Source: Prosthecobacter sp. (GTDB lineage Bacteria; Verrucomicrobiota; Verrucomicrobiia; Verrucomicrobiales; Verrucomicrobiaceae). Taken from it: DNA of 16,956 bases. The notes under the pieces are model-generated. The model was given only the letters and a program-made list of their open reading frames with translations. It ran no database searches and had not been told where the DNA came from. The translations under genes and the position numbers were made by a program. This document shows, piece after piece, positions 7,135-14,100 of this stretch. Within the stretch, counting starts at the first letter, position 1. Each line of letters opens with the position of its first letter. Location of the stretch: the NCBI GenBank assembly GCA_025869455.1, contig JAOZVT010000064.1, positions 4,129 through 21,084 on the forward strand, read 5' to 3'.

Positions 7135-7893
7135 ATGACGATCGGCCTCTTCATCCCCTGCTACATTTACCAGCTCTACCCGCAGGTCGGTCAGGCCACG
7201 TACACCTTGCTGACCCGTCTCGGTTATCAGGTGGAGGTGCCAGAGAAACCCGCCTGCTGCGGCCAGCCGATGTCGAATTCTGGTTTCGCCAAACTCGGCA
7301 CGGGCTGCATCACGGACTTCGCCCGCGAATACGCCTCCTTTGACCACATCGTCTCCCCTTCCGGAAGTTGTGTCCTGCATTTGAAAGAGAGCTTGGAGGC
7401 CCAGCATTCCCCTCTCGCTCATCGTGTTTATGAACTGTGCGAGTTCCTACATGACATCGCCAAGGTGGATTCTCTACCCTCCCGCTTTCCCCACCGTGTC
7501 GGCCTGCACCAGAGCTGCCACGGCTTGCGCGGTCTCGGTCTAGGCAGTCCTAGCGAGTGCATGGTGCCAGCCTTTTCCAAACCCGCCCACCTGCTGCAAA
7601 TGGTGGCCGGACTGGAGCTCGTCCCGTTGGATCGTTGCGACGAATGCTGCGGCTTCGGCGGCACCTTCTCCGTCTTTGAAAGCGATGTCTCCGTCTCCAT
7701 GGGCCGCGACCGCATCCATGATCACATCACCCACGGAGCCGAATTCATCACCAGTGCAGACATGTCCTGCCTCATGCACCTCGGAGGTCTCCTTTCCCGC
7801 GAAGCCCCGCAGGTGAAAGTGCTGCACATCGCGGAGATCCTTGCTGGAACTGCTGAGAAGGAGTTGGCAGTGGATGGCAATGGTTTGCCATAG
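7135..7893 (+). CDS. lutA: L-lactate utilisation protein LutA, CCG-domain Fe-S subunit
   Basis: Subunit of the LutABC complex that oxidises L-lactate to pyruvate in the cytoplasm. The 252 residues hold two cysteine-rich CCG domains: C9, C41-C42-G43 (ACCGQP) and C79 in the first; C128 (QSCHG), C171-C172-G173 (ECCGFGG) and C212 in the second. CCG domains bind Fe-S clusters in this family and in heterodisulfide reductase and glycolate oxidase subunits. Length and order match LutA/YkgE, and lutB and lutC follow on the same strand. The ATG at 7135 places the first cysteine at residue 9, as usual. The gap to lutB is 104 bp with no terminator, so co-transcription is likely. No lactate permease gene or GntR-type lutR is seen alongside. 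Confidence 0.93.
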   Translation: MTIGLFIPCYIYQLYPQVGQATYTLLTRLGYQVEVPEKPACCGQPMSNSGFAKLGTGCITDFAREYASFDHIVSPSGSCVLHLKESLEAQHSPLAHRVYELCEFLHDIAKVDSLPSRFPHRVGLHQSCHGLRGLGLGSPSECMVPAFSKPAHLLQMVAGLELVPLDRCDECCGFGGTFSVFESDVSVSMGRDRIHDHITHGAEFITSADMSCLMHLGGLLSREAPQVKVLHIAEILAGTAEKELAVDGNGLP

Positions 7894-7997
7894 TTTATGA
7901 TGTTTTATCAAGACTCTCTGCCACTCTCGATATCCACCCAGAAAAACCACAGCAAACAACGCCAACAATCGCCAACTCGCGAAGCGCAAACCTCCTC

Positions 7998-9365
7998 ATG
8001 AACCACGCCACCGCCGCCCACGAATTCCAGCGCGATCCCGCTCGGGCTGCGTGGCATGACCAGACGCTCTGGATGGTGCGGACCAAGCGCGATCGCATGG
8101 CTGCCCGCGTGCCGGAGTGGGAGCAACTGCGAGAGGCCGCCTCGCAGATCAAGGAGCATACCTTGTCCAAACTGGCCGACTACTTGGAGCAGTTTGCGGA
8201 CAATGCGGAGGCCAATGGCATCCATGTCCACTGGGCCGCCGATGGTGACGAGCATAACCGCATCGTCCACAGCATTTTGGAGAAGCGTGGCGCACGCAAG
8301 CTGGTGAAGAGCAAGTCCATGCTCACTGAGGAATGCCACCTCAATCCCTACCTGGAAAAGCACGGCATCGAAGTCATTGATACTGACCTTGGCGAGCGCA
8401 TCGTCCAACTCCAAAAGATGCCGCCCAGTCACATCGTCATGCCTGCTATCCATTTGAAGCGGGCTAAAGTGGGGGAGGTCTTTCACGAGCACCTTGGCAC
8501 CCCAGCCGGGCTGGATGATCCGCAGCAACTCACCGAAGCCGCCCGGCAGCACCTCCGCCAGCATTTCCTCACGGCAGATGCCGCCCTCACCGGAGTCAAT
8601 TTCGCCATCGCAGAAACAGGCGGGTTTGTCGTCTGCACCAATGAAGGCAATGCCGACATGGGCGCTCACCTCGCCCCTGTCCACATCGCCTGCATGGGGC
8701 TTGAGAAGATCATCCCACAGCAGGTCCACCTCGGCGTTTTTCTGCGCCTGCTGGCCCGCAGTGCCACAGGTCAACCGAGCACCGTCTTTAGCTCCCATTT
8801 TATCAAACCGCGTCCCGGTCAGGAAATGCACATCGTCATCGTGGACACTGGCCGCAGCCGCCAGCTCGCGCGCCCCGACTATCGCAAGTCGCTCGCCTGC
8901 ATCCGCTGCGCCGCTTGTTTTAATACCTGCCCCGTCTATCGCCGCAGTGGCGGATACAGTTACAGCTACTTCATCGCAGGTCCCATCGGCAGCATCCTCG
9001 CGCCCAATGTGGACAAAGCCGCGCACAGTAGCATGCCCTTTGCCTCCACTCTCTGCGGCTCCTGCACCGCGGTCTGTCCTGTGAAAATCGACATCCACAC
9101 CCAGCTCCTGAAATGGCGGCAGGACATCACCGGCTCTGGCTACACCCCCTGGTGGAAAAAGGCAGCCATGCAGGTCACCGCCTTCATAGTGAGCTGTCCA
9201 CCACTCTTTCGGTTAGGCGGATGGCTCATGCGGAAGACCACCCCATTGCTCAATCTACTCAGGCTCGATCCCTGGACCAAACATCGCGACCTCACCACCC
9301 CACCGAAACAAACCTTCCGCCAATGGCATAACAAACAGTCTAACAAAATTAAAACAGCCCCCTAA
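7998..9365 (+). CDS. lutB: L-lactate utilisation iron-sulfur protein LutB
   Basis: Electron-carrying subunit of LutABC. Of 455 residues, the N-terminal part (about 60-290) is a LUD-type domain with TGVNFAIAETGGFVVCTNEGN (about 198-218). A ferredoxin-like region follows with C301, C304, C307 and C311 (CIRCAACFNTCPVY) and then C353, C356 and C360 (LCGSCTAVCPVKIDI), giving ligands for two 4Fe-4S clusters together with C-terminal or partner residues. The first motif has Ala where CIRCGAC is usual, with no ligand lost. The C-terminal region (about 380-455) is the variable tail of the family. It is the middle gene of lutA-lutB-lutC, and its reading frame is complete. Confidence 0.94.
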   Translation: MNHATAAHEFQRDPARAAWHDQTLWMVRTKRDRMAARVPEWEQLREAASQIKEHTLSKLADYLEQFADNAEANGIHVHWAADGDEHNRIVHSILEKRGARKLVKSKSMLTEECHLNPYLEKHGIEVIDTDLGERIVQLQKMPPSHIVMPAIHLKRAKVGEVFHEHLGTPAGLDDPQQLTEAARQHLRQHFLTADAALTGVNFAIAETGGFVVCTNEGNADMGAHLAPVHIACMGLEKIIPQQVHLGVFLRLLARSATGQPSTVFSSHFIKPRPGQEMHIVIVDTGRSRQLARPDYRKSLACIRCAACFNTCPVYRRSGGYSYSYFIAGPIGSILAPNVDKAAHSSMPFASTLCGSCTAVCPVKIDIHTQLLKWRQDITGSGYTPWWKKAAMQVTAFIVSCPPLFRLGGWLMRKTTPLLNLLRLDPWTKHRDLTTPPKQTFRQWHNKQSNKIKTAP

Positions 9366-9370
9366 ACCCC

Positions 9371-9440
9371 TCACTCTCCCGCCACCATCTCGCCCTATCC
9401 AAAATCCCCTCCTGTAAATCCTGCCAATCCTGCAATCCTG
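9371..9440. repeat. AATCCTGT-type interspersed repeat, copy 2
   Basis: Lies in the 106-bp lutB-lutC gap. It starts with CACTCTCCCGCCACCATCTC, close to the start of copy 1 at 6899, and continues with CTCCTGTAAATCCTG, CCAATCCTG and CAATCCTGT. The resemblance covers about 70 bp with a few small gaps. Its position inside the lut operon suggests that it is tolerated within a transcript. Confidence 0.75.
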
Positions 9441-9471
9441 TCCACAAAGCATTCCGTCTCCCATCCACCCC

Positions 9472-10062
9472 ATGAGCCGCGCCACCATCCTCGCCGCTGT
9501 CCGTCAGGCCCAAGGCAGCCCCCTACCATTGCCGGAGGTGCCTATGGCGGCTCTTCATGCCCTGCCGAATGACGCAGGCCTGCCCGACTTCATCGCCACG
9601 CTGGACCTCATCGGAGCACGCGTCATCCGTGGCCACAGCTTCACAGAGGCGGCCACCTGGCTGCGTGAAAATGTCCCTGCTCACGCCAGCCTCGCCTCCA
9701 ATATCCCAGAGCTCCCAGGCACGCTCGATCTCAGCACCATCACAGATCCCCATGCCCTGGATGGCGTCCACACGGCCATCCTACCTGCCCGATTTGGCGT
9801 TTGTGAAAACGGTGCCGTATGGTTGGACGAAACCGAACTCGGCCCGCATCGCGTGCTGCCCTTCATTGCCGAGCACCTCTTCATTGTCATGCATGCCAGC
9901 GCTCTCGTCGCCACCATGCATCAGGCCTACGAGCGCATCTCCACCATCAATACAGGCTTCGGACTCTTCCTTGCCGGGCCTTCTAAAACTGCCGATATCG
10001 AACAATGCCTCGTCATCGGTGCCCACGGGGCACGCGGTGCCACGATCTTCATTCTAGATTAA
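9472..10062 (+). CDS. lutC: L-lactate utilisation protein LutC (LUD domain)
   Basis: Third LutABC subunit. The 196 residues form one LUD domain with the expected blocks: GVCENGAVWLDE (about 108-119), HRVLPFIAEHLFIVM (about 124-138) and the C-terminal GLFLAGPSKTADIEQCLVIGAHGARG (about 164-189), which corresponds to the GPSxTADIE...GxHGP signature. The usual proline after HG is replaced by Ala (HGARG), a mild deviation. It lies downstream of lutB across a gap holding a repeat, still on the same strand. The start ATG gives the normal length of about 200 residues. Confidence 0.93.
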   Translation: MSRATILAAVRQAQGSPLPLPEVPMAALHALPNDAGLPDFIATLDLIGARVIRGHSFTEAATWLRENVPAHASLASNIPELPGTLDLSTITDPHALDGVHTAILPARFGVCENGAVWLDETELGPHRVLPFIAEHLFIVMHASALVATMHQAYERISTINTGFGLFLAGPSKTADIEQCLVIGAHGARGATIFILD

Positions 10063-10161
10063 CAGCTCACCTAGAACAACCGCCCTTTGCCACACTTCCT
10101 GTTAATCAAGTAAAAGGCCGCCACGCCTAATCCACTGAGCAAACTCCTGCCATCCCACTCC

Positions 10162-11004
10162 GTGTCAGTCGCGCCTCCACCACTCCTCATTGAAACCACC
10201 TGCGACGGTCTTCAAACAACACGCTGGGTATTGGAGTCCTCAGATTGTCGCGCCCTGGCCACACACCGCATTGCCCGCTTGGGCATGGATGATGCCGTGG
10301 CACCGTACGAACGTGTGCGCCTTTCCCCCAGCGGCAGCTTCATCATGATCTGCCTCAGTGGCACTGGCAGTGTCCTACTGGATGGTCGTTGGCACAAGGT
10401 CACCGCCGGGACGGCCTGCATGGCCCCACCACGCGTGCCCAATGCCTTTCATGCTCTACCCGGTAAACCTTGGCGCTTTCTGTGGGTGCGCTATGATGAG
10501 CCACCCTTTGTTACACCTCTAGTTAGCGCAGCTTCCCCTGTTCGTCTCAAAGTAGATGCTGATCAGCTCCTCCGCATTTGGGCAGGATTGCGGGGCGAGT
10601 GGGAAAGCACTCGTGATGCCAAAGCTCTGCATCATTGGATTGAACTCCTCCAGCATCACACCCGCCGCCTAGCCGAACCCTGGCGGCGCGACGAACGCCT
10701 GCGCCGTCTTTGGGAAGAAGTGGAAACTCGGTTGGCTGAAGACTGGACGCTGGCCTCCCTGGCCCACGCGGCGCATGTCAGTGAAGAGCACTTCCGCCGC
10801 CTCTGTTGGAAGGAACTTGGCCGCAGCCCCATGGCCCACCTTACCTCCCTGCGCATCCGTGCGGCCCAGGAACTCCTCGGCAACACGCAAGACAAACAGG
10901 AGGTCATCGCGCGCTTCGTTGGCTACCGCAGCCCCATCGCTTTCTCCCGCGCTTTCCGCCGCTGGGTAGGCTGCTTGCCTTCGGACTATCGCGCCCGCTT
11001 CTAG
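10162..11004 (+). CDS. AraC-family transcriptional regulator
   Basis: A 280-residue DNA-binding regulator. The N-terminal half (about 1-130) is a beta-rich cupin-like sensing region, with GSVLLDGRWHKVTAGTACMAPP (about 71-92) as its recognisable turn. The C-terminal AraC domain (about 195-280) has two helix-turn-helix motifs: TLASLAHAAHVSEEHFRRLC and the later KQEVIARFVGYRSPIAFSRAF, ending in the family signature PSDYR. The first start is a GTG at 10162; the first in-frame ATG would remove about 41 residues of the sensor. It lies 99 bp after lutC and 137 bp before the large secreted enzyme, all on the same strand, so it could regulate either. Other AraC proteins of this type often sense sugars, but the effector is not readable from the sequence. 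Confidence 0.92.
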   Translation: MSVAPPPLLIETTCDGLQTTRWVLESSDCRALATHRIARLGMDDAVAPYERVRLSPSGSFIMICLSGTGSVLLDGRWHKVTAGTACMAPPRVPNAFHALPGKPWRFLWVRYDEPPFVTPLVSAASPVRLKVDADQLLRIWAGLRGEWESTRDAKALHHWIELLQHHTRRLAEPWRRDERLRRLWEEVETRLAEDWTLASLAHAAHVSEEHFRRLCWKELGRSPMAHLTSLRIRAAQELLGNTQDKQEVIARFVGYRSPIAFSRAFRRWVGCLPSDYRARF

Positions 11005-11012
11005 ACAGCATT

Positions 11013-11085
11013 TCAATGCTGGCTGAAACCGCTGATTCCACACCCGTTGTCCATTCTAAATCGTGTGCATTTTGATCACCTCCTT
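11013..11085 (-). other. Perfect Shine-Dalgarno followed by two tiny reading frames (uncertain)
   Basis: On the minus strand, 11085-11074 reads AAGGAGGTGATC, a 12-base exact complement of the usual 16S rRNA 3' end. Three bases later an ATG (11070-11068) opens a four-codon frame, MHTI-stop. Just after that stop another ATG (11054-11052) opens a 13-codon frame (MDNGCGISGFSQH) ending at 11013. The distance from GGAGG to the first ATG is ideal. It lies antisense in the gap between the AraC gene and the large secreted-protein gene. No credible minus-strand promoter or longer gene accompanies it, so it could be a leader-peptide-like remnant or chance. Confidence 0.25.
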
Positions 11086-11141
11086 GTGGACGTCTCCCAA
11101 AGATTCTGATGCAATAGCTACCGTTATCTTTGCCAACCATC

Positions 11142-14100
11142 ATGCGCTTTCTCATCCTCCCTTTTTTGCTGATCTCAGCCAGCCTTTCGCATTCGGCAGA
11201 GCCCATCTCTATTTTTGATGGCAAAACACTCAAAGGCTGGGACTACGATCCTCAAGTCTGGCGCGTGGAAGATGGCATGATCACTGGCGGTTCACTCACA
11301 GAAAAGATCAAAGAGAATTTCTTCATCTGCACGAACAAGAGTTATCAAAACTTTGATTTAAAACTGAAGATCAAAGTCAGTGGTGATCCCGCCACAGGCT
11401 TGATCAATAGCGGCATCCAGATCCGTAGTCTGCGTGTCCCAGGCAGCGCCCACATGTGCGGTTATCAGGTGGATTGTGGTCAGGGTTGGTTTGGCAAAAT
11501 CTACGATGAATTCCGCCGCAACAAAGTCATCGCTGAGCCTGTGGATACGGCCGCCTTGGAAAAGGTTGTCGATGTCTTTGGCTGGAATGAATACCGTATT
11601 CGCGCTGAAGGATCACACATTCAAACCTGGATCAATGGTATCCTGGCCATAGACTACATGGAGCAGGATAAAAACATTGCGCTCGATGGCCTCATCGGCC
11701 CCCAAGTCCACAGTGGAGGCATCTGCTTGGTGCAGGTCAAAGACGTCACCATCGAAGAACTACCGCCCACCGCCAATGCCCCGACCTGGGAATCTCTCGG
11801 CGGTGTTGAAGCCGCACGCAAGCTTGTCGCCCCAGCCCCCAAGGCAAAAGCAGCCAACTTCCAAAACATCCCCGGCAAGAAACGTGACACCAGTTATAAC
11901 AATGTTCAAGGCGCACCCAAGACGGCTGCCGAGCAGCAAAAGCTCTTCCATTTGCCGGAAGGCTACGAGATCGAACTTGTCGTCCAAGAGAGTCCCGGCA
12001 TTGGCAAATTCGTCAGTGTGTATTTTGATCAACGTGGCCGTCTGTGGACACAAACCGCACTGGAATACCCCGTGGATGCCAATGAAAACCCCGCCGCCGC
12101 CGAGGCCGTTTACCAAGCTAAAGGCAAAGACAAAATCCTGGTTTATCCACGAGAGGCGCTCAATCAACCACTGCCAGAAGGTGGCCTAACCAATCCTACC
12201 GTCTATGCAGACGGGCTAGCCATCCCACTCGGCATCCTCCCCTGGGGCAATGGAGACACTTGTTATGCCCTGCATGGTCATGATCTCTTGCTTCTCAAAG
12301 ACACGGATGGCGACGGCCGATCTGACAAGCGTGAGGTCATCCTCACAGGTTTCGGCATTCAGGACAGCCACCTCTTTCCCCATCAGTTCACCCGCGCCCC
12401 TGGCGGCTGGATCTGGATGGCCCAGGGCCTCTTTAATAACAGCTCCGTCAAACGCCCCGGCAGCCATGAAGCCATTGATTTCCCCAAATGCTCCATGGCG
12501 CGCATGCGGCCAGATGGCAGCGAGTTCGAAGTCACAAGCACTGGGCCTAACAACATTTGGGGACTCGTCATGACTGGTGAGGGAGAAACCTTCATCCAAG
12601 AAGCAAACGACTATGGCTATCCCGTCATGCCCTTCCACGAGTACGCCTATTACCCAGGCGGCATGGCGGCCCTGCGCAAAAGCTACCAGCCAGAGTTCCC
12701 ACCTGCTGCTGAATTTCGCATGGGCGGCACTGGGCTCAGCGGACTCGCCCTGGGTGAGGGCGGCTTTCGGAAACTCACCCCCACAGCCAAAAAGGACGAC
12801 CTATGCATGTTCGTCGCCAATCCCATCACCTCCAAAATCCAAACCCTCGCCATGCATCGCGACGGCCCCTATTGGAATCTCGAACAAGCCACCGACCTCA
12901 TCACCTGCGAAGATCCCTTCTTCCGCCCCGTGGGCATGACCAATGGACCCGATGGCAGCATCTACATCGTGGACTGGTATAACAAAATCATCTCCCACAA
13001 CGAAGTCCCCCGCAACCACCCCGACCGCGACAAAACCCGTGGCCGCATCTGGCGTGTGAAGTCAAAAGAAACGTCTCCCGAGTCAGTCTCAGACCCGAGA
13101 GGAGCGCGGACACTCTTGTCCGCCTCGAAAACCAACGCGGCGCAGCCGCCTGACACAAATCCCTCGACCCACCAATCCATACCTGACTCCACCTCCAAAG
13201 AAGCGGGCAGGAGTGCCCACGCTCCCCTCGCATCCATACCCGACTTCACCCAACTGAGCGCCGAAGATCTCATCGCTCTTCTCGGAACACAACCTACCGC
13301 CAAAGCCCACCTCGCCTGGCAGACCTTAGCAGATCGTGACGGAACCAAGTTTGTTGATGCGCTGGACGGCATCACAATGGACAACAAGGCCACGGCGGCC
13401 CAGCGCATTCAAGCTCTTTGGTGTCTCGACGGAGTTGGCGCAGCAGACTCGGATATGCAGTTCTCACGGCTCGAACATAACAACAAGAACGTCAGACGGG
13501 AGGTGGCTTTTATCCTGGGTAATAAACTCCAAAGTGCGGACGGGAATGAGTATCCAGGAGGCGAACACATCCTTGATGAACGTCTTGCCAAACTTCAAAA
13601 CGACCTCAATTCGGAGGTTCGATTCAAAGTCATTCAGTCTTTTTCAGCCGCCCTAAAATCGAATCCAAAACATCAAACTCAGATTCTTTCGAGGCTCCTC
13701 TCCTTCGCCAAACCAAGCCTCACCGACGGTCCCACCATTCAATCCTCGCGCAGCCCGGCCAAGGTCCCTGCACGCGAAGCCTATGACCGGGAGTTCGAGA
13801 GATTCCTCGTTCGCATGTTTCTCGAACGGCATCCCGATACTGTTGCCAAGTTCCTCGACTCAGAAGATGCAACCAAACTCCCCATCGAAGCTCTTGTCCT
13901 TGCCTCACTCGCCTTGGAACCCAAGGCCAGCGCAGCCCGCGTCGCCAAACTGCTACCGCAGCTTGATCGTGCCCCCAATGATGAAGAACTGCTCCGCCTC
14001 GCCCAATTTCCCCAAGAACCCGGCGTTGGCGAATCCCTGAAGGCGCTGCTAGCTAACAAAATATCACGCAACACCGTTGCTGAAAAGCTACTCAACCAAC

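Noticed and set aside
7908..9098. 396-codon minus-strand open frame antisense to lutB
   Set aside because: lutB on the plus strand has all expected Fe-S motifs; the antisense frame has no family features and is a by-product of high GC at third codon positions.
11084..11112. Promoter for the large secreted enzyme (TTGTGG followed 17 bp later by TGATGC)
   Set aside because: The -10 match is too poor to support a call.
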